A stretch of 64,000 bases of DNA from JAJDFU01 sp964641965 (lineage in GTDB: Bacteria; Bacteroidota; Bacteroidia; Chitinophagales; Saprospiraceae): contig CAZXLD010000020.1 of assembly GCA_964641965.1 (NCBI GenBank), positions 1-64,000 of the forward strand, given 5' to 3'. The notes below the pieces were generated by a model. It was not told the origin of the DNA. It ran no database searches and saw nothing but the letters and a program-made list of their open reading frames with translations. Positions 1 through 8,793 of this stretch are shown here, in pieces. The translations under genes were made by a program, and so were the position numbers. Position 1 is the stretch's first letter; each line of letters starts with the position of its first letter.

Positions 1-400
1 GGACACTGTAGAAGTTAACCCGGATTATTCACGGATTCCCGTGAATAATGACGATCAATAGCTGAAAACAGGCTTATTTTCAGTCACTTACGTTAGGGTT
101 ATGCTGACGATCCCTGACGCTTCGGTCAGGATCCCGACAGGCTACGCTTTGTCGGGGCCTGCGGATGTCAGCACTAAAGACCCTGACAATTGCCAAATTT
201 GGGTTACCCAAATTTGGGTACAGACAAATACAGTAAGAAATGGACTGACTCACGCCTAATTATATGATTTTCATAATTTTGCAATTCGTCAACCCTTTGG
301 GCGGAAAATTCGGTGAATTTTCCGGGTTAAACTGTAGGGACGGTCCTGGTACACTACTTCGGAATATCCCAGGGGTATGCCCAGGACCAATTGACGCACT
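1..400. repeat. palindrome-rich non-coding region
   Basis: No convincing gene. The stretch contains a series of perfect inverted repeats: 24-34/39-49 (ATTATTCACGG with its complement, 4-nt loop), 113-118/125-130 (CCTGAC/GTCAGG), 133-139/150-156 (CCCGACA/TGTCGGG), 193-203/207-217 (CCAAATTTGGG/CCCAAATTTGG, each arm itself nearly palindromic), 302-311/315-324 (CGGAAAATTC/GAATTTTCCG) and 342-349/381-388 (GGTCCTGG/CCAGGACC). The last lies just downstream of the minus-strand msrB stop and could act in termination. The others may be intergenic repeats or RNA structures. The role is unknown. Confidence 0.6.
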
Positions 401-874
401 TTATCCATCCAGGCTTTCATCCGTTACCGCTTCCATTTTGTCCAATTTGATGGATTCGGAGTTGATACAAAATCGCAACCCAGTGGGAGCCGGGCCATCT
501 GGAAAGACATGTCCCAGGTGCGCATCACATACATTGCAGGTCACTTCGATTCGACGCATTCCGAAGGAACTATCCTGATGGTAAGCGATGACATTATCCT
601 TGACTGGTGCAGTAAAGGCCGGCCAGCCCGACCTGGAATCGTATTTCACGGTAGAATCGAATAGAGGCGTATTGCAACAAATGCAGTTATATTGCCCGGG
701 ATCATAGGCATGACAAAGCAGTCCTGAAAAGGCCCGTTCCGTCCCTTTCTGGCGCGTAATCCGGTATTGTTCTGGTGTCAGGATGGCTTTCCACTCTTCA
801 TCTGTTTTTTCTACCCGGCGGTCCGGCTTCAAGTTACCTTTATTGGCGTAATTCAGCACATCATTCCAATTCAT
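401..874 (-). CDS. msrB: peptide-methionine (R)-S-oxide reductase MsrB
   Basis: Reduces methionine-R-sulfoxide in damaged proteins back to methionine using thioredoxin or a similar reductant. The family signature is complete: two zinc-binding CxxC pairs (CICC and CNVC), the SGWPAF segment, the AHLGHVFPDGP stretch and the catalytic cysteine in GLRFCINS. At 157 aa it is the usual length of a single-domain MsrB, and no signal peptide is visible, so it is cytoplasmic. The ATG at 874 (MNWNDVLNYA) was chosen over an in-frame ATG 13 codons upstream because the family normally starts close to this motif. It is followed by a palindromic region and preceded by an AraC regulator on the same strand. Confidence 0.95.
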   Translation of the reverse strand: MNWNDVLNYANKGNLKPDRRVEKTDEEWKAILTPEQYRITRQKGTERAFSGLLCHAYDPGQYNCICCNTPLFDSTVKYDSRSGWPAFTAPVKDNVIAYHQDSSFGMRRIEVTCNVCDAHLGHVFPDGPAPTGLRFCINSESIKLDKMEAVTDESLDG

Positions 875-970
875 TGGTAGTCGTGTTTTTAGTATGATCT
901 GTAAACAATACAAATATGGGGGAAAGTTGCTCAGGTAAGGTAGGCAGTATTTCCCTTCTACCCGTCCATA

Positions 971-1801
971 TTACCCCAGTTTAAATTGCATTCGATAGCG
1001 CGAAGGAGCGAGGCCGGCTTTCCGTCTAAAAAACCGACTGAATGTTTGTGCATCACCAAAGCCCAGCTCGATTCCGATTTCTTTGATAGATAAGTTTCCA
1101 TACCGAAGTAAGCGTTGGGCTTCCAGCAGCAAGCGTTCCTGGATGACCATCAAAGGCGTCTGCTTACCAAATTTGGTAAAGGTATTAGAAAGGGTTTTTG
1201 GCGATTTGTAGAGCAAAGCCGCATAATCTGCCACCGTATGCAATTCCTTAAAATTCATCTCTACCAGATAATTGAACTCCCGGTAAAGGTCCATTTCTTT
1301 GGCATTTACAATGGGATGATGTTCCATTTTGTAGGTACGGGTGCACAATATTATGACCCGTTTCAACAAGGTTTGGAGCATTTCATATTGGAGGGAATCT
1401 CGGGTAACCATCTCGTATCCGAACAGCTTCCAGATCATTTCAAAGAAATCAATATCCATTGGATGGATAGTCATGCAGGGAGCTGGATTGCTATTGTAAA
1501 ACAGCAAGCCTTTGCAGCTCACCTCCTGATCATGATCGCGGATGCAATAAAAAGACCGGTTGAATCGAATTAAGCGAATTTCAGAAACAGCTTCAACCTG
1601 AAGCCGATGATATTCCGTTACAAAAAACATCTGGTTTTCTCTTAACCTGTAACCAATCTCATCGTACCTCAAATGATTGCCAGGCTGCATGCTCCAGAGG
1701 ATACATATTCCTTCCGGGATTGATTCACTCAATAGGTGCTGATTAACGGCACTGATGGTATCCACAAGTAAATATGCTCCGGATGGACCTTGAAAATGCA
1801 T
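971..1801 (-). CDS. AraC family transcriptional regulator
   Basis: A 276-aa protein with a C-terminal AraC/XylS double helix-turn-helix (about residues 175-272). The second helix-turn-helix has the typical IKEIGIELGFGDAQTFSRFF pattern followed by RRKAGLAPSRYR. The N-terminal 160 residues resemble a cupin-like sensing domain of the AraC_binding type, but the ligand cannot be inferred. No membrane segment is seen. It is about 100 bp upstream of msrB on the same strand; whether it regulates msrB is unknown. Confidence 0.88.
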   Translation of the reverse strand: MHFQGPSGAYLLVDTISAVNQHLLSESIPEGICILWSMQPGNHLRYDEIGYRLRENQMFFVTEYHRLQVEAVSEIRLIRFNRSFYCIRDHDQEVSCKGLLFYNSNPAPCMTIHPMDIDFFEMIWKLFGYEMVTRDSLQYEMLQTLLKRVIILCTRTYKMEHHPIVNAKEMDLYREFNYLVEMNFKELHTVADYAALLYKSPKTLSNTFTKFGKQTPLMVIQERLLLEAQRLLRYGNLSIKEIGIELGFGDAQTFSRFFRRKAGLAPSRYRMQFKLG

Positions 1802-1844
1802 GCTAGCAGCTTACGATTCTATGGAAAGAGGGAAGTAAACTTAT

Positions 1845-2675
1845 TTAATCCAGTTGATCCAAATAAACCCTGGCACTTTCGGAGTGTGGATTTTGATAGG
1901 CAGCCAAGGCTTCCAATAGGGTTTTAGCCTCTTCCTGTTGGCCAAGTTGGATATACGCCAAAGCGGAATACCATTCCGCTTCCGCCTGGAATCGAGTCTC
2001 TTCGTAATCAGCCACTTCTCCCAATAAAGGAAGGGCCTGGGCTGATTGCTCCTCAAAAAGATAGGCGACGGCCAGAGAAAGCGTAAGCTCCTGGCGGATA
2101 GCGGGGTTAATATCCTGAGTCGCAAGTAAAGATTCAAAGATTGGTATGGCTACCTGATAAGAACCCGCATTGTAGGCAGTCATTGCGGCTTCCAGTGATT
2201 GGTTGCGGCTCGAATCCCCCATAAGAAATATTCGCCCCTGGTAGGGGGTCTCCTGTTCCAGAATACAGATTAGGTCTTGAACATTGCAATACATTTGCTG
2301 TCCTTTCGAGAACCAAATCCAGTAGGAAAAAACCAGGATCAATGCAGCGGCAGCAGCACCTACCCAAGGTGCTAACCGTCGGATTTGCGTTTGTGGAGGA
2401 GCTATTTCGTGATTGGTCAACTGGTCGAGTTGTTTGAAAAGCAATTCATGTTGCTCGATGATTCGATTCCGGTAATCCGGATCTTTTTTCTGAGCCTGAT
2501 CAAGCTCTTCGATCAACTCCCGATACTCTGCATCCATTTCCATCCTTGACCGGATGGCGGATTCCTCCTTATCGGTTAGCTTTCCTTCCAGAAAATCGAG
2601 AAGGTATTCAAATGTATTTAGTCTTGTTTCTTCTGTTTCCATGTCTGTATTGCATCCTACGGGATCAACCTTCAA
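1845..2675 (-). CDS. membrane-anchored TPR protein, putative anti-sigma factor
   Basis: A 276-aa protein with a cytoplasmic N-terminal part (about 1-100, acidic and helical), one transmembrane segment (about 103-122, APWVGAAAAALILVFSYWIW) and a C-terminal region with TPR-like helices (about 155-270, including AMTAYNAGSYQVAIPIFESL). Its start overlaps the stop of the ECF sigma gene by 11 bp, the classical layout of a translationally coupled sigma/anti-sigma pair. The zinc motif HxxxCxxC of ZAS anti-sigma domains is absent, so the anti-sigma role rests on topology and coupling. The periplasmic TPR part could bind a partner such as the CHAT or protease gene products nearby. An internal ATG at 2642 is a possible alternative start. 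Confidence 0.7.
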   Translation of the reverse strand: MKVDPVGCNTDMETEETRLNTFEYLLDFLEGKLTDKEESAIRSRMEMDAEYRELIEELDQAQKKDPDYRNRIIEQHELLFKQLDQLTNHEIAPPQTQIRRLAPWVGAAAAALILVFSYWIWFSKGQQMYCNVQDLICILEQETPYQGRIFLMGDSSRNQSLEAAMTAYNAGSYQVAIPIFESLLATQDINPAIRQELTLSLAVAYLFEEQSAQALPLLGEVADYEETRFQAEAEWYSALAYIQLGQQEEAKTLLEALAAYQNPHSESARVYLDQLD

Positions 2676-3270
2676 TCAGCTGCATCCACTCCAATCCAAA
2701 TTTAGTATTGACTTTACTCCGGGTCCGTTCTAATCTACCCCGAAACTGATTGACGAACAAGCTCAGTTGATCAGCACATTCTTTCATACTTAATCCTTGA
2801 ACATAAAACAACTCCAGATAGGTCCATTCCTCAGGCGTTAAGTGGGCTTTGATTTTATCGATCAACTCCCTTAAATCAATTTGATCACCTGGTGAAGTTG
2901 AGGTAGGCTTTTCTGGAATATCCGGCACCTCATTTGACCGGTATCTATTTAAGGCTTTTCTCGAAAAATTGATCGCTTCATTTCGCACTAGCTTGTAGAT
3001 CCACCCTTTACAGTTGGTGTAGATCTGAACTACTTTTAATTCTCTATAAAGCTTCAGGTACAAATCATTAATAAAGTCCTTAACCAGCTCTTTATCAGAT
3101 ATATACTTATAGATCAACCGGGACAACCTCATTTCTGGCCCTTCTACCAACTGGAGTAATTCAACAATAATATTTCCATCCTGCGAGGTTTGAAAATGCC
3201 CGACCAGTTGTAAACAATCCATACCGGCAAACGCATCGCTCGAAGATGGAGGATTCTTGGGAAAAGACAT
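2665..3270 (-). CDS. ECF-type RNA polymerase sigma factor
   Basis: About 201 aa from the ATG at 3270 (MSFPKNPP). Region 2 is visible in the segment from SRLIYKYISDKELVKDFIND to NEAINFSRKALNRYRS. Region 4 is in LTPEEWTYLELFYVQGLSMK followed by ECADQL and an arginine-rich recognition helix. The spacing is that of extracytoplasmic-function sigma factors. The open frame extends to 3366, but the extra 32 residues do not look like a sigma N terminus. It overlaps the downstream membrane TPR gene by 11 bp and lies about 525 bp downstream of a CHAT-domain gene on the same strand, so these genes may form one regulatory neighbourhood. Confidence 0.9.
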   Translation of the reverse strand: MSFPKNPPSSSDAFAGMDCLQLVGHFQTSQDGNIIVELLQLVEGPEMRLSRLIYKYISDKELVKDFINDLYLKLYRELKVVQIYTNCKGWIYKLVRNEAINFSRKALNRYRSNEVPDIPEKPTSTSPGDQIDLRELIDKIKAHLTPEEWTYLELFYVQGLSMKECADQLSLFVNQFRGRLERTRSKVNTKFGLEWMQLIEG

Positions 3271-3795
3271 AAGGAGGTTCGGTGTTACTTTGGGAAAAGT
3301 AACAAAAATCTCCCACTCCCCTTGGAGGCATTGGCTTGAAATATGTTTGTCAATTAATGCTATCATTTTCCTATGTTGAATAAAGAAAGCGACCCTTAGG
3401 TTTAAGTAGCCGCTTTCACAATAGGGATTTAGGTGGGGTTATAGGGAGACGAGCAAAAAAATACTAACCTAAAAAATAATATAATGATTAATTCTAATTT
3501 TAATTCAAACCTGTTCTGATCTTGAAACAGGTACTGAATATTTCTCATTTTAAAGAATGAATAGCCTGATAAATAGGACATTCTTCTTTAAAGCAGTAGT
3601 AAAAATTGGAGGGCCTTATTAAACTACCATATCGTTCACCACGACCAGACCTTGAACAACTGTATAACCGTCTTTCATATTACGCTGGCCCTCCAAAGGT
3701 TAACCTAACTAATGTGTATTCATAAATCGGTTTCTAGCACTTTATTAGAAAGACAAGAGCTAAAGGACCGATTACACGAATAAGCCTTTCTTTTT
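3271..3795. other. intergenic region between CHAT and sigma genes
   Basis: AT-rich spacer of about 520 bp between two minus-strand genes. It holds the long-armed inverted repeat with the 19-codon mini-ORF described separately. The part nearest the sigma gene (3370-3600) probably carries the sigma-operon promoter, but no confident Bacteroidota -33/-7 pair was identified. No other gene was seen. Confidence 0.5.
3606..3696 (-). repeat. 10-bp inverted repeat enclosing a 19-codon mini-ORF
   Basis: On the minus strand TTGGAGGGCC (3687-3696) is followed 71 nt later by its perfect complement GGCCCTCCAA (3606-3615) and then TTTTT. Almost filling the loop is a short ORF at 3619-3678 (minus) that reads MKDGYTVVQGLVVVNDMVV and ends in TAATAA just before the second arm. 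In-frame codons continue upstream to a possible TTG start, giving 25 aa. It could be a rho-independent terminator of the CHAT gene with an unusually long loop, a structured RNA, or a tiny peptide gene. I do not recognise the peptide. Confidence 0.55.
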
Positions 3796-6702
3796 TTAGA
3801 AAAAATTTCGAATCTGCCGACGAAAGAACCAAACCGTAGCCAAAATAAGGACAGGTACCAGGAAATAAGCCCAGGATGGAAATCCCAATGGCAACTCCAG
3901 GGGCGTAGCGTCTCCAATGATAATATAGCCTGCCCAGTAGAATGGATTTTCACCAGCTTCAATAAATTGAAGTTTTGTCTGCTGTAAAGCCTCTGCTTTG
4001 GATGCCCCTTGCTTTAGGTGCTGGTAAAAAAGCTCCATAAACCGGGCGGTCGTCTGATCGTTGACCTTCCACAAGGTAGGTACTATGCTTGCGGCCCCTG
4101 CATAAGAAAAACTTCGAGCCAGATTGTAAATCCCCTCCCCTTGCCGTACTTCCCCAAAGGCCGTATTACAGGCGCTGAGCACCACCATTTCAGCATTTAG
4201 TCGAGGTAACTGATTGATGTCTGCAGCGTACATCAAGGTGTCCCAAAAAGCCAAATAGTTGAATCTGGCATCTTGGTCGTTGACCTCGCCATGTGTACTT
4301 ACATGAATGATCCCGTAGTGTGGGGCTCGGTCGGAAAAGGTTTGGTGAGTGGCTCCCTCACGAAGAAATACTTCCCCTTGCATAAGTTCATGGATCGAAA
4401 TAACCTCCTTCTCCGACCAAAGCAAGGGAGCTGATGCGGACCGGGTTATGTCTGGAGAGGCCAACACAGGTGCGTCACCGTTGTCAAATACAGGTGCAAA
4501 TCCTCCCCAAGTGTATCTGGCCTTCTTTTTTGGCCGGCTTTGTTCCATTTCGGCTAGCAGGGTAGCAGAGACGGCATAGGAAATGGTTTTTTGACCCACC
4601 CAATAAGAAATTTCCCCTGGACCCACATCCGTCGTGATCAAAGCCTCGAAGGGCAAGTGGCCTAAATACCCGTCGGGTACCAGGATTAAGTCAGCAGGCA
4701 ATTGCCCCAATGGCTTGATCAGCATCTCATACAACTCCTTCGCAGCATGCTGGTACATCCTATTGAAATGCGATGGAGGCAGATTTTCTTCATTTTGAGT
4801 ATAAAATCCGTACATGCCCTGGCGCATTTGTTGAATTAATGGTCGAATCTCAGTCCCGCCTTTCAATTCAATCAAATCCACCTTTTCTTTGGTGATTACA
4901 AAGGCATACGCATTTGAGTCCTCGATAAAATATTCGACCAGGGCTTGATCGGCTTGTAATTGATTTTTTTGAAGTTGGGTTAATGGAATAGTTTGCATAT
5001 TGTAACGCATGTTATAATAATTCGGGTTTTCCCGTTCCAGCTGTAGGATGGTTTTATCATATATGCCTCGATTTACAATAACCGAATCCAATAAACGCTG
5101 TCGCGCCTCTGAATCAATATCCTGGTACAAATCACCCCAGGCCAATTGGTTCTCGAAGAATTGGATTCGCTTACGCAAGGTCTCCAAACTACTGCTGAGC
5201 TGGCCCTGGGAAGTTTGTTCAATCGCCTTCAAATTTCGGAGAGCACCTAATTGAATAATCCCTCTACTCTTTTCGGAGAAGTGAAATGCCCTATGAATGT
5301 AGGCCAAATCTTGAGTCGCATCGTACAGTCTGATACAAACCCTAATTGCACTTTCATATATAGATTTTGCTTTTCCAACCAAATAATTTTTAGAAATTTC
5401 TGATTGCAGATCCAATCTTGAATAGTCCAGCAAGGAATCTAAATAAGCATAACAACTCAAAGAAGTGTTTAAATACAACAACTCTCTATTTTCTAAATAA
5501 TAGTTTTCGAGTGAAATAGCTTTTGAATTCATAGTTACTAATACACCATCTTTATCTGCAATAGACGACTCCACGAAGGAAGGGTTGTCGGTCAATTTTT
5601 TTGGTAAAAAGTTTACAATTACTTGCTGAAGTGATTTATTATAGTAATAAATAGAAGAATCAAGTTTATCAATTCCTACAAAAGCATCTCCAAGATTATC
5701 AAAGTTAATACTTAAGTTTAGTACATCATTAGCATTTTTGTTGGCTTTAACAGCAACCTTCAGTAACCTAATTGAGTTATTAAATTGCTTTAATTTATTA
5801 TATACTCTGGCTTTATTATTCAACGCAATTCGCTTCCCAATCTTATGTCCAGATTCTTCATATAATTTTTCCGCCTTTTCATAAGAAGCGATAGCTTGAC
5901 TAAATTGTTTTTTCCCAACCAAACTAATGGCCTTTGAAATATAACAATTCGCTAAGCTCTTTTTATATTTTGATTTTGATACAATCTTTTGGTAGACATC
6001 TAAAGCCTGGTTGGAATAAAAAAGTGCTGAATCTGGTTGATTTAAGTAAATAGCATAAAGCTGTGCTAATTCATTAAATACAATTAATTGGTTCCTAAAC
6101 TTTCTATCTCGTTTAAGTTCATTTATAGAAGCTCTAAAAGTCTGCACCGCAGCTAAATAGTCTTCTTTATCTTTATAAACTCTTCCTAAATAGAGGTAGG
6201 TAAGTCCGAGTTCGGAAGTTGGCTTATCTCTTGAATTATTTAAGGTTATAGATTTCTGGAGGTAAAGTTGGGCAGAATCAAGTTGATAATCATTTCGTAA
6301 ACGAAGGAAATACCTACCTAAATAAGAATAACCTTTAATTAGGTCAGAGTGATTTTTTGGAAAATGCATTTCTCGTAATGCGATTGCCTTTTTCTGATAG
6401 AATATAGCAGAATCAGGTTCGTTTAAATCAACAGAATATGCAATACATATTTTATGAAGTACGTAAGCTTGCAATGTATCATGACGTAAAGCGGCCTGAT
6501 CTCGAAGAGAATCTAAATAATGAATTCCCTGCTCCACATTACCCAGCTTCAGATCATTCCTTGCCAAGGAAATAAGTGAATCCAATCTCTTAAATTGAAA
6601 CAAATTATTAGCTTGAAGCTTATCACTTTGTCCCAATAGTGGCTTGCCAAACAAAAAAGTAGCCAACAGGAAAAACCAAAATATTATTCCTTTATTAAAC
6701 AT
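3796..6702 (-). CDS. TPR-CHAT domain protein (caspase-like)
   Basis: A 968-aa envelope protein. Residues 1-25 form a signal peptide (FWFFLLATFLFGKPLLGQ). About 40-400 is a run of TPR repeats. A coiled linker leads into a C-terminal CHAT domain (about 640-930). A single hydrophobic segment (WAYFLVPVLILATVWFF) with a basic tail (RRQIRNFF) ends the protein. The caspase-like dyad is present: His near 803 in HVSTHGEV and Cys near 844 in VVLSACNTAFGE, followed by the conserved QGEGIYNLARSF and VPTLWKVND blocks. CHAT proteins are cysteine peptidases related to caspases and separase; some act in regulated proteolysis or defence. Codon use in the TPR half (5.3-6.7 kb) is visibly more AT-rich than in the CHAT half, which suggests a mosaic gene. 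The neighbours, an S8 peptidase and a sigma/anti-sigma pair, suggest a proteolytic signalling role. Confidence 0.88.
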   Translation of the reverse strand: MFNKGIIFWFFLLATFLFGKPLLGQSDKLQANNLFQFKRLDSLISLARNDLKLGNVEQGIHYLDSLRDQAALRHDTLQAYVLHKICIAYSVDLNEPDSAIFYQKKAIALREMHFPKNHSDLIKGYSYLGRYFLRLRNDYQLDSAQLYLQKSITLNNSRDKPTSELGLTYLYLGRVYKDKEDYLAAVQTFRASINELKRDRKFRNQLIVFNELAQLYAIYLNQPDSALFYSNQALDVYQKIVSKSKYKKSLANCYISKAISLVGKKQFSQAIASYEKAEKLYEESGHKIGKRIALNNKARVYNKLKQFNNSIRLLKVAVKANKNANDVLNLSINFDNLGDAFVGIDKLDSSIYYYNKSLQQVIVNFLPKKLTDNPSFVESSIADKDGVLVTMNSKAISLENYYLENRELLYLNTSLSCYAYLDSLLDYSRLDLQSEISKNYLVGKAKSIYESAIRVCIRLYDATQDLAYIHRAFHFSEKSRGIIQLGALRNLKAIEQTSQGQLSSSLETLRKRIQFFENQLAWGDLYQDIDSEARQRLLDSVIVNRGIYDKTILQLERENPNYYNMRYNMQTIPLTQLQKNQLQADQALVEYFIEDSNAYAFVITKEKVDLIELKGGTEIRPLIQQMRQGMYGFYTQNEENLPPSHFNRMYQHAAKELYEMLIKPLGQLPADLILVPDGYLGHLPFEALITTDVGPGEISYWVGQKTISYAVSATLLAEMEQSRPKKKARYTWGGFAPVFDNGDAPVLASPDITRSASAPLLWSEKEVISIHELMQGEVFLREGATHQTFSDRAPHYGIIHVSTHGEVNDQDARFNYLAFWDTLMYAADINQLPRLNAEMVVLSACNTAFGEVRQGEGIYNLARSFSYAGAASIVPTLWKVNDQTTARFMELFYQHLKQGASKAEALQQTKLQFIEAGENPFYWAGYIIIGDATPLELPLGFPSWAYFLVPVLILATVWFFRRQIRNFF

Positions 6703-7047
6703 AATATTTTTCTCAAATTACAAGGTTTTAAATCAACTTAAAGCTTACTGAAAACATCTTTGATGTTAAAATAAATGATTCAATCACCAGAGAAGGATTT
6801 AATACTGACGCAAGTTTAAAGTGGCCTAATTAAAACTAGAGAAAAACAGCCCAGCTTGGCCAACCCCAACAACAAGTGTCGGGATCAACGACATTATACC
6901 ATTTCAAGTAATCCTGTATTTAAGGGATGGATCATTTTCAACTTAAAATGGTATAAAAATGATAAATATCCGTATGCTATCTTCTTTCGCAACCCTTCCT
7001 AAACTCAAGAGATACTTTTAGCCCAAAGGTTAATTTTGAGTTCACTT
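6703..7047. other. intergenic region with AT-rich hairpin
   Basis: About 345 bp between two minus-strand genes. It contains a hairpin at 6933-6950 (CATTTT caactt AAAATG) inside a longer imperfect palindrome with TATACCATTT near 6894-6904 and AAATGGTATA at 6946-6955. The same 21-nt core recurs at 37300-37320 after a sulfatase gene, so it is a dispersed element or a shared terminator. The segment next to the CHAT start is likely to hold that gene's promoter, not identified with confidence. Confidence 0.45.
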
Positions 7048-8505
7048 CTACTGTCTAATCTTTAATTCTTTAATGGTTGGTTTTTCTGATATCAAAGGCT
7101 CCCCAATAGAATCAAGGTATTTTATAAAATCAGAATAGTCGCAATAGAGATGATTTGCATAATATTGAGCAGCTAGTCGTGTTATGTACGCAGCTGCTTG
7201 GGAAGTACCGTCAAATCTTTTTCGCCTATTGGTACTGTCAGGATAGGTGCTTAGAATATCCGTTCCGGGAACTGCGTAATGAACCGTATTTCTTCCATAA
7301 TTTGAAAACCATGCAATATCATCCTTATTCTTTCCAAGTGCAGTAACAGCAATTACATTATCAAGGGTATCCAAACCTCCAGATCCAGAGGGCCAATGGC
7401 AGCATGTATCGGTATCAAGGCTGTCATTACCTGCAGATGTAATAACTAAAACACCCTTTTTACTTGCTTTTTTAAAGAGTGGATATAATATTGAACGTGC
7501 ACGAATAGAATCCTTCATACTTGCTTTATCCGCCACCTTTTCCTTTCGAGGTTTTTTCCGTCGAGTAGTATCATATTTGTGATAATATCCCCAACTTAAG
7601 TTGATAATCTTTGCACCATTATTTAATGCATAACTAAATGCACACGCAGCAGAGAACAAATCAACCTTTGAAGACCTATTCTTAGTTACCTTTAAATTCA
7701 TTAGCCTTAGGCCTGGAGGTGTTTTTTCTCCAAGTGCAATAATTCCTGCTAGATGAGTCCCATGTCCTGAATAGTCTATTGGAATCTTCTTTCCTTCATT
7801 ATAAAAATCATAACCGAAATTATCGTTTACAAAACAGGAGTCATCAACTGGACCATCAGTCCACCTTGCAGCCTCTCTGGGATCCCAGATTACATCATTC
7901 AAGGAATCGTGATTCCAAATATCAATACCCGAATCAATTAAAGCAACCACTACCCTATTGGTATCTGCATTTCTTACGGGAGGTTTGCGATAGCCTGGCT
8001 TTCCAAATTTCCATTTTCGAATATTCCAAATCGGATCTATAATCCTAAGTCTGTAATTCTTCCTTATTCCCCACTCTTCTTCAGCTTGTTCACTTGTTTC
8101 TGCCGTTCGATCCTCTAAATTAATTCTAGATTTCATTAGCACCAATGATTGATCACAACCACAAGTCCTAATCAAACGATCCTTTTCAATTAATCCAAAA
8201 ACGGAATCAAAGTCTTGATAAAGCTCACTTGTGTCAGGAATTTTTTCAAGTAATAGTGCCATGAAAGAATCCCTTCTCTGCTTCTTTTTGACAGCATCAT
8301 TGAGCCTTCTCACCTCCTCTGGCGTAAACAAATTTGTAGAATCTCCTCCCAAAGAAATAATATAATATCTTCCTCCAGTTTTGGGCTCAATTGGACATCC
8401 TTCTTTAATCTTTCTAGGTCGAATAGAAGAACATTCAAATAGAAAAACTGGTGAAACAAAAAACAAGATAAGGAAGACCAACTGCGTCCTCGTGAAAGGC
8501 TTCAT
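7048..8505 (-). CDS. S8 family subtilisin-like serine peptidase, lipoprotein
   Basis: About 485 aa from the ATG at 8505, chosen because it opens directly into a lipoprotein signal (MKPFTRTQLVFLILFF, lipobox VFLFEC). The in-frame upstream ATG at 8592 adds residues that do not fit an export signal. The catalytic triad of subtilases is intact: Asp in VALIDSGID, His in SGHGTHLAG, the oxyanion Asn in ITSAGNDS and Ser in DGTSQAAA. A prodomain-like region of about 150 residues precedes the catalytic domain. Many basic residues lie in a loop after the His block. It sits upstream of the CHAT gene on the same strand, and a joint proteolytic role is plausible. Confidence 0.92.
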   Translation of the reverse strand: MKPFTRTQLVFLILFFVSPVFLFECSSIRPRKIKEGCPIEPKTGGRYYIISLGGDSTNLFTPEEVRRLNDAVKKKQRRDSFMALLLEKIPDTSELYQDFDSVFGLIEKDRLIRTCGCDQSLVLMKSRINLEDRTAETSEQAEEEWGIRKNYRLRIIDPIWNIRKWKFGKPGYRKPPVRNADTNRVVVALIDSGIDIWNHDSLNDVIWDPREAARWTDGPVDDSCFVNDNFGYDFYNEGKKIPIDYSGHGTHLAGIIALGEKTPPGLRLMNLKVTKNRSSKVDLFSAACAFSYALNNGAKIINLSWGYYHKYDTTRRKKPRKEKVADKASMKDSIRARSILYPLFKKASKKGVLVITSAGNDSLDTDTCCHWPSGSGGLDTLDNVIAVTALGKNKDDIAWFSNYGRNTVHYAVPGTDILSTYPDSTNRRKRFDGTSQAAAYITRLAAQYYANHLYCDYSDFIKYLDSIGEPLISEKPTIKELKIRQ

Positions 8506-8793
8506 ACCGGAAGCTCTTCCCTCGGTCGGTTTTAGGATTTTCATGACTCGGTTTAGATTTATAGTGCACAATATTAATTTGGTAAAAGCCATACGACTTA
8601 TACTGTCATTCTAACAGACAATTATAAAGGTCTGGATTACACGTACATTCCTAAAAATCTTCAGATCCTTCAATGAATCCAGAAGTTCTTTTAATACTTA
8701 TTAGCTAATACCCCAAATCATTTAATAAAACAGTAGATCTATAATTTACAATTTTTCCTTTAATGATCAAGTGCTGGTGCTCGAATTTTCCGC

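Noticed and set aside
1115..1573. 152-codon open frame on the plus strand
   Set aside because: It lies wholly antisense to the AraC regulator gene at 971-1801 and shows no protein-like motif or export signal; treated as a shadow of the real gene.
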